In this document: positions 1 to 8,226 of the stretch, in pieces
Numbering within the stretch: the stretch's first letter is position 1
How the letters are laid out: every line of letters begins with the position of its first letter
Assembly: GCA_046302855.1 (NCBI GenBank)
Contig: JBKCHH010000020.1
Location: 1-13,564 of the forward strand
Source: JBKCHH01 sp046302855
Lineage (GTDB): Bacteria; Pseudomonadota; Alphaproteobacteria; Rickettsiales; UBA8987
Reading direction: 5' to 3'
Length of the DNA stretch: 13,564 nucleotides
Translations under genes and position numbers: made by a program
Notes under the pieces: model-generated
Database searches by the model: none
The model's input: the letters and a program-made list of their open reading frames with translations, nothing else
Told to the model about the DNA's origin: nothing

Positions 1-30
1 ATATAAAAGACCTCTAAAAAATCTATTTAT

Positions 31-2733
31 ATGCTTCGCACGCTGGTTGGGAAAATTTTTGGCTCTAGAAATGAAAGATACCTTGCTTCCCTTAATGGTT
101 CTTTACAAAAAATTAATTCGCTAGAGGCAGAGTTTGAAAAACTATCAGATGAAAATCTTAGCCAAAAAACTATAGAGTTTAAAGAGCAGTTAAAAAAGGG
201 CAAAACCTTAGATGATATTCTACCATATGCCTTCGCCACAGTGCGAGAGGTAGCAAAAAGAAAGCTAGGGCAAAGGCATTATGACGTGCAGTTAATAGGT
301 GGTATGGTGTTGCACAATGGTAAAATTTCAGAGATGAAAACAGGTGAGGGAAAAACGCTAGTTTCCACCCTACCCGCTTACTTAAATGCTTTGTCTGGCA
401 AGGGGGTTCACATTGTTACCGTAAATGATTATTTGGCTCAAAGGGATGCTAAATGGATGAGCACTATTTTTAATTTTCTAGGGCTTTCAGTTGGTTGCGT
501 GGTGAATGATTTAGAGCCAGAAGAGCGAAAAGAAGCCTATGCTTGCGATATAACCTATGCCACCAATAACGAGCTTGGCTTTGATTATCTGCGGGATAAT
601 ATGCGTTTTTCGCTAGAAGAAATGGTGCAAAGGCCCTTTAACTTTGCCATTATCGATGAGGTTGATTCTATTTTAATAGATGAGGCAAGAACTCCGCTAA
701 TTATTTCTGGCAGTGTTAATGACGATGTAACCCTATATGCAAGGCTAAGCAAGTTTATCCCTCAAATTAGCAAAGAGCATTTCGAGCTAGATGAGAAAGA
801 AAAAAATGTTAGCTTCACTGAAAAGGGCACGGAGTTTTTAGAAAATAAAATAAAGAGCGAAAACTTCATAAAAAAAGATTCCAACCTTTATGATATTGAA
901 AATATCAGCATTGTTCACGGGCTAAACCAAGCATTAAAGGCTCATAAAATTTTTAAGAAGGATATAGACTATATAGTTCAAGACGGCAGAATTATTATAA
1001 TTGATGAATTTACCGGCAGGATGATGGATGGCAGAAGGTTTTCAGATGGCCTGCATCAAGCCATAGAAGCAAAGGAAGGCGTAAAAATTAAGCAAGAAAA
1101 TCAAACCCTTGCTTCAATTACCTTTCAAAACTACTTCCGCCTATATCCAAAACTATCTGGAATGACTGGCACTGCCATAACAGAGGCCAATGAGTTTTTT
1201 GATATCTACAGCCTAGATGTAATAGTTCTGCCAACCAATAAGCCCGTGCAAAGAAAAGATGCTGATGACGATATTTATAGAACTAGAGAAGAAAAATATC
1301 AGGCAATAATAAAGCTGGTGAAGGAGGCGCAAGAAAAAAATCAGCCAGTATTGGCAGGCACGGCTTCAATTGAACAGTCTGAGTATTTATCAAAACTTTT
1401 TACTAAGAATAAAATACAGCATCAGGTGCTAAATGCTAGGTATCACGAGCAAGAGGCAACCATTATTGCCCAAGCAGGCAGGCCAAAATCGGTAACCATC
1501 GCCACCAACATGGCAGGCAGGGGAACAGATATTCAGCTAGGGGGCAATTTAGAACTTCTAATAAAAGATGCCTTAGAAGATGTTACCGACCCAAAACAAA
1601 TAGCAAAAATTACTAGTGAATTAACTACTAAAAATCAAAAGGATAAAGAAACTGTATTAAAGGCAGGTGGGCTGGCTGTGCTTGGAACAGAAAGGCATGA
1701 GAGCCGAAGAATTGATAACCAGTTGCGTGGCAGAAGTGGCAGGCAGGGCGACCCCGGCTTTTCTAAATTTTTCCTATCCACAGAAGATGATTTGCTACGC
1801 CTATTTGGCACATCTGATAAGATGGGCTGGGTAATGGGTGCATTAGGCGTGCCGGGTGAGCCAATTAACCATCCCCTTATTACCAGGTTAATGGAAAAGG
1901 CACAAAAAAAGGTTGAGGCTAGAAACTACGAAATTCGCAAAAATTTGTTGAAGTTTGATGATGTAATGAACGATCAGCGAAAAATCATCTACGAACAAAG
2001 GCTAGATGTAATTTCGGCAGAAGATGTAAAGAATATGTTTGAAGACTTATGGCAAGAGGTTTTAGAAAATATTGTGGAAAGAAACATTCCAAAAGATTCT
2101 CACTTTGAAAAGTGGGATTTAGAAACTCTAGAAAAAGAAATTTTCATTCATTTTAACTTTAAATATATGGTGAAAGAAATTTCTGAAGATAAAACGGAAG
2201 AAGAAATTTTAGCCGATTTAAAAAAGGCAATTGGCCAACTAAAAGAACACAAGGAAAAACAACACTCAACAGCCATAATTAGGGAGATGGAGAAAAAAAT
2301 TCTCCTCTACTCAATAGATGAAGAATGGCAAAACCATTTGCTGGTGCTAGATGATATAAGGCAGGGCATTAATTTAAGGGCATATGGGCAAAAAGACCCA
2401 TTAAATGAATATAAAAAAGAGGCCTTTTCAACCTTTAGCCATATGCTAGAGCAGATAAAGGTAAAGACCGTGTCGCGTGTTTTCCACGCCACTGTTCACA
2501 AACAGCAAGAAACTCTGCCAGAAATTACAAAACAAAAAAAGACGGTTGCCATCCACCCTTCCCTAGATGGGCTTGGTAATGAGGCAAAAGAAGAGGCAAA
2601 AAGTATAGTATCTAGAAAAACCAGTGGCGAAATTGACCCCAAAAACCCAGAAACTTGGGGGCGAGTAGGCAGAAATGATGCCTGCCCTTGTGGTAGTGGC
2701 AAAAAGTTCAAACACTGCCATGGTGCTTTTTAG
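31..2733 (+). CDS. secA: Preprotein translocase ATPase SecA
   Basis: SecA is the motor ATPase that pushes unfolded preproteins through the SecYEG channel in the inner membrane. The 900-residue product is full length for the family. The Walker A motif MKTGEGKT is at 102-109, and the Walker B/DEAD-like segment DEVDSILIDEAR at 209-220 is followed by TPLIISG. The second nucleotide-binding domain carries TNMAGRGTDI and the arginine-rich RRIDNQLRGRSGRQGDPG. The tail holds the zinc/SecB-binding motif CPCGSGKKFKHCH (C885, C887, C896, H897). The start MLRTLVGKIFGSRNER fits the usual SecA N terminus. Only 30 bases lie upstream and they show no Shine-Dalgarno sequence. The gene converges on gltX. Nothing is odd in the reading frame. 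Identification is certain from the motifs. Confidence 0.99.
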   Translation: MLRTLVGKIFGSRNERYLASLNGSLQKINSLEAEFEKLSDENLSQKTIEFKEQLKKGKTLDDILPYAFATVREVAKRKLGQRHYDVQLIGGMVLHNGKISEMKTGEGKTLVSTLPAYLNALSGKGVHIVTVNDYLAQRDAKWMSTIFNFLGLSVGCVVNDLEPEERKEAYACDITYATNNELGFDYLRDNMRFSLEEMVQRPFNFAIIDEVDSILIDEARTPLIISGSVNDDVTLYARLSKFIPQISKEHFELDEKEKNVSFTEKGTEFLENKIKSENFIKKDSNLYDIENISIVHGLNQALKAHKIFKKDIDYIVQDGRIIIIDEFTGRMMDGRRFSDGLHQAIEAKEGVKIKQENQTLASITFQNYFRLYPKLSGMTGTAITEANEFFDIYSLDVIVLPTNKPVQRKDADDDIYRTREEKYQAIIKLVKEAQEKNQPVLAGTASIEQSEYLSKLFTKNKIQHQVLNARYHEQEATIIAQAGRPKSVTIATNMAGRGTDIQLGGNLELLIKDALEDVTDPKQIAKITSELTTKNQKDKETVLKAGGLAVLGTERHESRRIDNQLRGRSGRQGDPGFSKFFLSTEDDLLRLFGTSDKMGWVMGALGVPGEPINHPLITRLMEKAQKKVEARNYEIRKNLLKFDDVMNDQRKIIYEQRLDVISAEDVKNMFEDLWQEVLENIVERNIPKDSHFEKWDLETLEKEIFIHFNFKYMVKEISEDKTEEEILADLKKAIGQLKEHKEKQHSTAIIREMEKKILLYSIDEEWQNHLLVLDDIRQGINLRAYGQKDPLNEYKKEAFSTFSHMLEQIKVKTVSRVFHATVHKQQETLPEITKQKKTVAIHPSLDGLGNEAKEEAKSIVSRKTSGEIDPKNPETWGRVGRNDACPCGSGKKFKHCHGAF

Positions 2734-2808
2734 TTGTGGATGTGAGTAGGCATCTAGAATGGCTTTTCTTGCAAAAAACTGCCTGTTATCTAAGCTCTAC
2801 CTTGTTTA

Positions 2809-2846
2809 TGGATTGCTTCTTCGCTTCGCGTCAATCGCAATGACGG
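2809..2846. repeat. Palindromic intergenic repeat copy (TGGATTGC...GCAATGACGG)
   Basis: The element starts TGGATTGC and ends GCAATGACGG, with a GC-richer core of TTCGC repeats. ATTGC (2812-2816) pairs with GCAAT (2837-2841), and GATTG (2811-2815) can alternatively pair with CAATC (2832-2836). It resembles the short palindromic intergenic repeats that I recall from Rickettsiales and other AT-rich proteobacteria. Related but decayed ends recur near 5372-5420 and 5541-5577. It lies in the convergent secA/gltX gap (2734-2893) and could act as a weak bidirectional end signal. There is no flanking T-run, so a classical terminator is not supported. Confidence 0.55.
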
Positions 2847-2893
2847 TTAGAGTCAGCTTTGCCTGCTTTAGCTCCCAACAGTTTTCTGTGTCA

Positions 2894-4249
2894 TCAAACC
2901 CCACCCAGCCTTTCCAAAACTACCTTTCTGCCAATTATTGGTAGAAGTCTTTTCATTTCAGGGCCGTTTTCTAGGCCAGTTAAGGCAAGGCGAATGGGGT
3001 GGAATAAATCCCTGCCTTTTCTTGGTGAAACCTTCTTAATATTTTCTATCCATTGCCCCCAAGTATTTTCATCCACATCCCCTTTGGGAAAGTTTTGTAG
3101 GGCTATTTCTAAAAAATCTTTATCATGCTTAGATATTTCTACATTTATCTGTTCAAAACACACCCTATGCCACAGGTCTAGGTCTGAAAGTTTTACGATA
3201 TTTTCTTTTATAACATCCCAGAATTCTTTGCTAAAGTTTAAATCAGTTCTTCTTCTTACCGCATCATAAGAAAGTTTGTGTAAAATTTTAGTGTTTAAAT
3301 CTTCCACCACCTCTAGTTCAAAAGTAGCCGGTGAGGCGGAAAATTTGGAAATAGAAAATTCGTAAATTAACTGCTCCATTGATTCCTTGGGCTCAATATT
3401 ATCAGAGGTGCCAAGTTTTGCCAGATAGGTTAAAAGCGTTATCGGCTCAAAGTTTTCGCTTCTAAAATATTTTATTGTTCCTTCCAAACTACCAGATCTT
3501 TTAGAAAGTTTACCCTCCTTAATTTTAAGCAGTGGCAGGTGGGCGAAGGTTATAGCTTTTGAACTATCTTCACGCAAGGCCTCCATCATTTGAATTTGAA
3601 TGGCAGTGTTGGTAATGTGGTCTTCCCCCCTTGTTATATGGGTAATATTATAATCCAAATCATCAATGCTAGAGGGCAACATATAGGTGTAGATGCCGTT
3701 TTCCCTTTTTATTATAGGGTCAGACATATTGGTTGGGTTAATGATAATTTCGCCCTTAATGGAATCTACCCAAGCAACATTTTTATGTTCCAGCAAAAAC
3801 CTATAGTGAGGCTTTTTGCCAGAGCTTTCTAAAGATTCAATTTGAGCAGGGCTTAGCTTTAGCGAGCTTCTATCATAAATAGGTGGTTGCCCACGCCCTA
3901 ATTGTAGCTTTCGCTTGGTTTCCAGCTCTTCTTGCGATTCAAAACATTTATACACCCTGCCCTTTTGTAGTAAAAACTCTAAAGCCTCATCATACTTGCC
4001 AAACCTTTCTGATTGATAAAAGCTATTATCGTAGCTAATGCCTAGCCAGCTTAAATCATCTCGTAGGGCAACATCATATTCTTTTTTGGAGCGGTCTAAA
4101 TCGGTATCATCAATTCTTAGAATAAACTTGCCCTTGTTTTTTTTGGCAAGAATGTAAGAGAAAATAGCGGTTCTAACATTGCCAATGTGCAAATATCCGG
4201 TAGGGCTTGGAGCAAATCTAGTTAACATTCTATAATTAAATTGTGGCAT
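2894..4249 (-). CDS. gltX: Glutamyl-tRNA synthetase
   Basis: This class I aminoacyl-tRNA synthetase charges tRNA-Glu in the cytoplasm. In many alphaproteobacteria a GltX also mischarges tRNA-Gln for later amidation by GatCAB. The Rossmann signature RFAPSPTGYLHIGN ends at residue 24 (HIGN at 21-24). The KMSKS-type loop reads KLSKR at 247-251 within EGKLSKRSGS, and the region in between has the usual ITRGEDHITN segment. At 451 residues it is normal for a discriminating or non-discriminating bacterial enzyme. An internal ATG at 4228 would give MLTRFAPSPTG, closer to typical family starts. The 4249 start is kept because AAAG just upstream is at least a weak ribosome site. No partner operon gene is visible. 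Specificity cannot be decided from this window. Confidence 0.97.
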   Translation of the reverse strand: MPQFNYRMLTRFAPSPTGYLHIGNVRTAIFSYILAKKNKGKFILRIDDTDLDRSKKEYDVALRDDLSWLGISYDNSFYQSERFGKYDEALEFLLQKGRVYKCFESQEELETKRKLQLGRGQPPIYDRSSLKLSPAQIESLESSGKKPHYRFLLEHKNVAWVDSIKGEIIINPTNMSDPIIKRENGIYTYMLPSSIDDLDYNITHITRGEDHITNTAIQIQMMEALREDSSKAITFAHLPLLKIKEGKLSKRSGSLEGTIKYFRSENFEPITLLTYLAKLGTSDNIEPKESMEQLIYEFSISKFSASPATFELEVVEDLNTKILHKLSYDAVRRRTDLNFSKEFWDVIKENIVKLSDLDLWHRVCFEQINVEISKHDKDFLEIALQNFPKGDVDENTWGQWIENIKKVSPRKGRDLFHPIRLALTGLENGPEMKRLLPIIGRKVVLERLGGV

Positions 4250-4348
4250 CTTTCATAGGCTCTATGATGCTAAAAGCAATATATTTGGATTTTTTCATTT
4301 GAATTGAGCAATTCTTTTGCTACTAAGTAATTATTAACTTTTTTTAGT

Positions 4349-4834
4349 ATGGCAAAAAATAATTCATTAAAACTGCAAGAGGGTGGAAAGGTTAGGGAAT
4401 ATAGCTTCTATTTGCCTCAACATTTGGTAAATAGACTGGAATATGAGGCTGGTAGCAAAAAAACTGAATCAGAAGAACTGCTAATAGCTATAATCACTAA
4501 ATATTTTACTAATAATTTTCTAGATAAGGTAGAAAAATTGCGGGATGAAGAAAATGCCAAAAAATCTGCCCCAAAAGTGGTAAATTTAAAACACAAAGAA
4601 ACCTTCTTTTTTAAACTAGGCAAGGCTTTAGGTTTTATTAAAGCTCCACTTCCGGAAGAGGCGCCAAGGGTTAATTTGTATCATAATGAAATGGCATTAA
4701 GCTATAGGGCGGCTAAGTTTCAACTGCCAGAAAATTTAATGCATAGTTTAGATAAAGAGGTTGCAAAGAAAAAACTTTCCGCCTCCATAATTATAAAATA
4801 TGCTATTGCGGAAGAGTTTGGACTCAAAATATAG
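4349..4834 (+). CDS. Small protein with two ribbon-helix-helix-like halves, coupled to smpB
   Basis: I do not recognise a named family. The 161-residue product contains two segments that each look like a ribbon-helix-helix (RHH) DNA-binding motif: a short strand, a Leu-Pro turn and two amphipathic helices. They are residues 19-53 (starting SFYLPQHLVNRLE) and 123-157 (starting KFQLPENLMHSLD). They align without gaps at an offset of 104, sharing F, L, P, L, L, E, K, K, I and F. The linker is charged and then carries a hydrophobic FFFKLGKALGF patch (about 87-97). The stop TAG overlaps the smpB GTG by one base, so translation is probably coupled. The start has no Shine-Dalgarno; a weak extended -10 (TGCTACTAA, 4318-4326) lies upstream. 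A single-chain RHH regulator is an inference, and a purely structural or RNA-binding role is equally possible. Confidence 0.75.
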   Translation: MAKNNSLKLQEGGKVREYSFYLPQHLVNRLEYEAGSKKTESEELLIAIITKYFTNNFLDKVEKLRDEENAKKSAPKVVNLKHKETFFFKLGKALGFIKAPLPEEAPRVNLYHNEMALSYRAAKFQLPENLMHSLDKEVAKKKLSASIIIKYAIAEEFGLKI

Positions 4835-5325
4835 TGATAAAGAAAAAATATAACGATGTTTTTATTAAAAACAAAAAGGCCTATTTCAACTATACTATTT
4901 TAGAAGAATATACGGCTGGAATTTGTTTGCTAGGTAGCGAAGTGAAATCTTTGCGGGAGGGGAAATGTAGCATAGAAGAATCTTATGCCGATTTCTTTAC
5001 CCAAAAAACCATCAATAATAAAATTGAAAATGCCCTTTATTTAGTAAATTCGCACATTGCGGAATATAACAAATCTGGCTATCAAAAAAAGCATGACCCT
5101 ATAAGGAAAAGAAAGCTACTGCTCCACAAAAAAGATATTGCTAAGCTAATTGGCAAAATTCGCCAGAAGGGCTTTTCATTAGTTCCATTAAATTTATTTT
5201 TTAATGATAGGGGGTTGGCCAAGGTAAAGCTAGGGCTAGGCAAGGGTAAGAGCGAATTTGATAAAAGGGATACAATAAAAAATAGAGATTGGGCGAGGGA
5301 AAAGAGTAGGTTGGTTAAGGGTTAA
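4834..5325 (+). CDS. smpB: SsrA-binding protein SmpB
   Basis: SmpB binds tmRNA and delivers it to stalled ribosomes for trans-translation. The 163-residue product shows the family layout. The N-terminal segment starts with NKKAYFNYTILEEYTAGI, followed by LLGSEVKSLREGKCSIEESYADF (about 31-55). The middle segment is RKRKLLLHKKDI (about 91-102), and then VPLNLFFNDRGLAKVKLGLGKGK. The basic tail DKRDTIKNRDWAREKSR becomes helical in the mRNA channel. Translation starts at a GTG in TAGTG that shares one base with the upstream stop, which implies coupling to the RHH-like gene. The tmRNA gene ssrA is not in the window. In many alphaproteobacteria the gene before smpB is dapA, so the partner here is unusual. 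Confidence 0.97.
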   Translation: MIKKKYNDVFIKNKKAYFNYTILEEYTAGICLLGSEVKSLREGKCSIEESYADFFTQKTINNKIENALYLVNSHIAEYNKSGYQKKHDPIRKRKLLLHKKDIAKLIGKIRQKGFSLVPLNLFFNDRGLAKVKLGLGKGKSEFDKRDTIKNRDWAREKSRLVKG

Positions 5326-5370
5326 GATTCTTAGTTCTAATTCCCATTTATAGAGCGATAAACAAGGAAA

Positions 5371-5500
5371 GCCGTCATGAGCTGAGGAGCTTTCTCAAAA
5401 AAGCGACGCGGCAATCCAGTTTATAAATACAATTTTTTAGCATATTTTTTTGAATTTTATTTACTGGATCAGCTTGTCTTTCGTCGTGTCATTACTGTTT
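5371..5500. repeat. Pair of decayed palindromic repeats in inverted orientation
   Basis: Downstream of smpB, one arm runs CCGTCAT...GCGACGCGGCAATCCAGT (5372-5420). A second, opposite arm runs ACTGGATCAGC...TTCGTCG (5463-5486). The inner ends form an inverted repeat, 5414-5427 against 5456-5469, matching at 12 of 14 positions around an AT-rich centre. The ends CCGTCAT and GCAATCCA match the complement of the copy at 2809-2846, although the interior differs. This looks like a fossil of a palindromic or MITE-like element. It could also fold in the smpB 3' RNA. No coding potential was seen. Confidence 0.5.
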
Positions 5501-5540
5501 AGTTTCATTTTTCCTCCAGGGTTATTTTTTTTATACCCCT

Positions 5541-5577
5541 TGTCATCGAGTTAGTGAACCTTTACAGCAATGACGAT
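5541..5577. repeat. Third decayed repeat fragment bounded by GTCAT / ATGAC
   Basis: This 37-base stretch begins TGTCATCGAG and ends AGCAATGACGA. GTCAT (5542-5546) and ATGAC (5570-5574) are inverted, and the complement starts GTCATTGCTG, like the outer end of the copy after secA. It sits between smpB and the 3' end of fabH. The match is short, so kinship to the other copies is tentative. Confidence 0.35.
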
Positions 5578-5593
5578 CTACTTTTAGAAAACA

Positions 5594-6550
5594 CTACACC
5601 CTCACCAAAGCCGCCCCCCAAGTAAGCCCGCCACCTATTGCCTGCATGGCTATCAAATCACCCTTTTTAAATTTACTAAAACTTTCACTCAATGCTAAAG
5701 GAATTGAGGCAGCAGAAGTATTGGCGTGGTTAGCCACCGTGCTAATTATTTTGTTTGTAGGAATGCCAAGCCTTTCTGCCACCGCCTGCATTATGCGAAT
5801 ATTGGCTTGATGAGGCACAAGATAATCAATATCCGCCACCTTTAAATTATTTTCCTTTAACAGCTCTAAAGTAGCATTGCTCATCTTTTCAACCGCATGT
5901 TTGAATACCTCCTTACCCTGCATTTTTAGAACCCCCACCTTTTTTTCTTGCCCCACCCCACCATCTACCAACAATAAATCACGATATTTGCCCTCTGAAA
6001 AAATGTTAGTGGCAATTACGCCTGAACTAGTATTTTCTTCCGCTTGTAGAATAACTGCCCCCGCCCCATCGCCAAATAAAATGCAGGTGGTTCTATCCGT
6101 CCAATCAAGTAGAGCAGAGAGCTTATCTGCCCCAACCAGTAAAATGGTTTTATATTTGCCAGATTTTATAAAACTTTCCGCAATAGAAAGGATGTAAATA
6201 AAGCCGGTGCAGACGGCTTGCACATCAAAAGCAGGTATTGGCCTTTTTACACCAAGCAGGTTTTGTAATTTCGAAGCAGAAGATGGAAAGGTGTTATCTG
6301 GGCTAGTGGTGGCTATAATTATTAAATCTATATCATCTGCTTTAATTTTAGCGTTTTTTATGGCAATAAGGCTTGCCTCATATGCCATGTCTGACACATG
6401 GGTATTTTCATCCGCAATGTGCCTTTTTAAAATGCCCGTTCTTTCTACAATCCAATCATGCGAAGTGGCAACAAATTTAGATAGGTCTTGATTTGTAACC
6501 TCTCTTTTTGGCAAAAAACCGCCCACACCTTTTATCACTGCTTTATTCAT
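5594..6550 (-). CDS. fabH: Beta-ketoacyl-ACP synthase III
   Basis: FabH starts type II fatty acid synthesis by condensing acetyl-CoA with malonyl-ACP. At 318 residues it is normal length. The full thiolase-fold catalytic triad is visible: Cys114 in QAVCTGF, His247 in VPHQANIRIM and Asn277 in ANHANTSAAS. The WIVERTGI segment (about 33-40) and the GDGAGAVIL loop (160-168) are also family hallmarks. The residue before the nucleophile is Val, and Thr follows it where many enzymes have Ser. The usual neighbour plsX is absent. The gene stands alone, divergent from the permease gene and converging on smpB across repeat-containing DNA. No clear Shine-Dalgarno precedes the ATG. Confidence 0.97.
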   Translation of the reverse strand: MNKAVIKGVGGFLPKREVTNQDLSKFVATSHDWIVERTGILKRHIADENTHVSDMAYEASLIAIKNAKIKADDIDLIIIATTSPDNTFPSSASKLQNLLGVKRPIPAFDVQAVCTGFIYILSIAESFIKSGKYKTILLVGADKLSALLDWTDRTTCILFGDGAGAVILQAEENTSSGVIATNIFSEGKYRDLLLVDGGVGQEKKVGVLKMQGKEVFKHAVEKMSNATLELLKENNLKVADIDYLVPHQANIRIMQAVAERLGIPTNKIISTVANHANTSAASIPLALSESFSKFKKGDLIAMQAIGGGLTWGAALVRV

Positions 6551-6605
6551 ACAATTTGCTTTTTTTGCCTAGATATTTAGATTCTACCTCTATAAAAATC
6601 AATCA

Positions 6606-6633
6606 TAGACTTGTGAAAAAGCAGAAGTATAAT
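6606..6633 (+). promoter_or_regulatory. Sigma-70-like promoter for the permease/anchored protein/glmU unit
   Basis: TAGACT (6606-6611, four of six to the -35 consensus) is followed after 16 bases by a perfect TATAAT (6628-6633). It lies 26 bases before the permease ATG, in the 109-base divergent gap with fabH. In AT-rich DNA a chance TATAAT is possible, but position and spacing fit. Confidence 0.5.
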
Positions 6634-6659
6634 CTACCAGAAAATTATTTTTTAAATTC

Positions 6660-7415
6660 ATGTTCCCAACTATTAAATACATATTTCTAACCGCCTTTAG
6701 AGATAGGCTTTATCAGGTTTTGTTCGCCGTAATACTCATTACCTTCTTTTTTTCTAGATTCATAGGAAGTGTTAGTTTGGTGGAAGAAAATGCCGCCACC
6801 ACCATATTTTTTATCAATAGCTTTAGATTGCTTTTGGTGCTTGGCATTTCAATCTTCACCTGCCTGCATATTTCTAGGCTGTTTGATAATAAAGAGATGG
6901 AGATGCTAATTTCTAAACCCATAAACCCATTTGTTTTTGTTTTATCTTTATTTTTGGGCTATTGGTTGGTTTCTATATTTTTTGTTTTGGGTGCGGTTTT
7001 ATTGCTTTTTATGGAATCGCATAACTATGAGGGCATTATAATTTGGGGGGTGAGTGTGTTTTTTGAAATTGGTATTCTAACTGCCTTTGCCCTGTTTGTA
7101 AGCGTTATTCTAAAAAGCCCAATAATTTCTATTCTAGCCAGCCTTGCCTTTTACACCACCTCTAGAATGATTGGCTTTTTCTTATACTTTACTGAGCGAA
7201 CCTATTCTATAAAGTATAGCACGGTTGATTACTTAACTCACAAATTCATTTATTTCGTTTCTGCTATTTTACCAAGGTTAGATAATTTTTCTAAATCCAG
7301 CTGGGTTATTTCAAATGATTTCTCACTGGCAGAGTTGGCAATTATTCAGGCGGTAATTTTTGTTCCCTTTATTTTATTTATGACCGTGTTTGATTTAAAA
7401 AGAAAAGAGTTTTAG
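6660..7415 (+). CDS. ABC-2-type transporter permease subunit
   Basis: This is a 251-residue inner-membrane protein with about six hydrophobic segments, near 17-36, 50-72, 91-118, 126-151, 155-177 and 225-245. The cytoplasmic stretch after the second segment, DNKEMEMLISKPINPFVF (76-93), fits the conserved ABC-2 permease pattern in which a charged turn and an SKP motif precede the third segment. Such permeases pair with a separate ATPase to export lipids, polysaccharides or other envelope molecules. No ATPase gene is in the window, so the substrate and partner are unknown. It heads a unit with the anchored protein (10 bases on) and glmU, suggesting an envelope role. No Shine-Dalgarno precedes the start. 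Confidence 0.75.
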   Translation: MFPTIKYIFLTAFRDRLYQVLFAVILITFFFSRFIGSVSLVEENAATTIFFINSFRLLLVLGISIFTCLHISRLFDNKEMEMLISKPINPFVFVLSLFLGYWLVSIFFVLGAVLLLFMESHNYEGIIIWGVSVFFEIGILTAFALFVSVILKSPIISILASLAFYTTSRMIGFFLYFTERTYSIKYSTVDYLTHKFIYFVSAILPRLDNFSKSSWVISNDFSLAELAIIQAVIFVPFILFMTVFDLKRKEF

Positions 7416-7418
7416 AGG
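7414..7418 (+). promoter_or_regulatory. Shine-Dalgarno AGAGG before the anchored-protein gene
   Basis: AGAGG ends seven bases before the ATG at 7426 and overlaps the permease stop (TAG, 7413-7415). It supports that start and reinitiation after the permease. Few genes in the window have such a site. Confidence 0.6.
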
Positions 7419-7425
7419 TTCTAAA

Positions 7426-8226
7426 ATGAAGTTTTTAAAACTAGAAACTGTGTTGATTTTGGTGTTTTTGTTAATTCAGATTATTTTCTGGCATGGCTTT
7501 ACTATTAACAAATTCATTTGGAAGGGCACGGTAAATCAAAAGCCTAATTTAAAAATTGTGCCAGAGGTGGAAAATGAAATGCTGGCAAAGTTCTTATCCT
7601 TTGGGGATGGTTATTTGTATCACCGCTACAAAAGTTTTGTGTTGCAAAATGCTGGTGATGAATATGGCAGAAGCACACCCCTTAAAGATTATGACTATAA
7701 AAAACTATATGCTTGGTGGAAGCTGTTAGATAAGTTTAACTGGGAATCTGATTATATTCCATCCCTTGCGAGCTATTATTATTCAGGCTCGCAAGAACCG
7801 TTAAGGGATGTTCCCTATGTAGTTGCCTATTTAAAAGAGCATGGGGAAAAAGATCCTTTAAAAAAATGGTGGTGGTTGGGGCAGGCATTTTCTTTGGCAA
7901 AACATAAATTAAAGGATGTAAAGCTAGCCTTAGAAATTGGCAAAATTTTACAAGCAATGCCGCAAAATAAAGATATTCCCATATGGGCTTATCAATTAGT
8001 AGCCTTTGCTTACGAAGATTTAGGTGAGGAGGCAGAGGCCTGCCGAGTAATGCTAAACATCATCCAAGGTTTTAAAGATTTAAAGCCAGGGGAAGTAAAT
8101 TACATCTATTATTTCTTACAAGAGCGGGTAAAGGTGCTAGAAAATAATTATGATAGGGGCAAGCCATTAGATGGTGCTTGCGAACTGTTAGTTAAGGCGA
8201 AAAAGCAAACTAGAGAGATGGAATGA
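7426..8226 (+). CDS. Membrane-anchored protein of unknown function, TPR-like C-terminal half
   Basis: I do not recognise this family. One N-terminal membrane segment (about 8-26) follows a Lys-bearing start (MKFLKLE) and lacks a cleavage site. The remaining roughly 240 residues would then lie in the periplasm. That part is rich in Tyr and Trp (ASYYYSGS near 115-122, KKWWWLGQAF near 147-156). From about 149 to 215 it breaks into helix pairs with TPR-like spacing (LGQAFSLAKH..., WAYQLVAFAYEDLGEEAEA). It starts 10 bases after the permease and its stop overlaps the glmU ATG as ATGA. The context suggests a permease accessory or an envelope scaffold, but this is inference. No catalytic motif was found. 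Confidence 0.7.
   Translation: MKFLKLETVLILVFLLIQIIFWHGFTINKFIWKGTVNQKPNLKIVPEVENEMLAKFLSFGDGYLYHRYKSFVLQNAGDEYGRSTPLKDYDYKKLYAWWKLLDKFNWESDYIPSLASYYYSGSQEPLRDVPYVVAYLKEHGEKDPLKKWWWLGQAFSLAKHKLKDVKLALEIGKILQAMPQNKDIPIWAYQLVAFAYEDLGEEAEACRVMLNIIQGFKDLKPGEVNYIYYFLQERVKVLENNYDRGKPLDGACELLVKAKKQTREME

Noticed and set aside
2759..3269. Plus-strand open frames across the secA/gltX gap and the gltX 3' end
   Set aside because: They run through the palindromic repeat and antisense to gltX, with Ser/Phe-rich shadow composition and no start signal.
4331..4338. Shared TTATTAAC word upstream of the RHH-like gene and the 73-residue ORF as a common operator
   Set aside because: An eight-base A/T-rich match in two AT-rich leaders is expected by chance; there is no extended similarity.
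4834..5593. tmRNA gene near smpB or a tRNA-linked integration site
   Set aside because: No tRNA-like acceptor/T-loop sequence or CCA end was found after smpB. The structured DNA there is the palindromic repeat.
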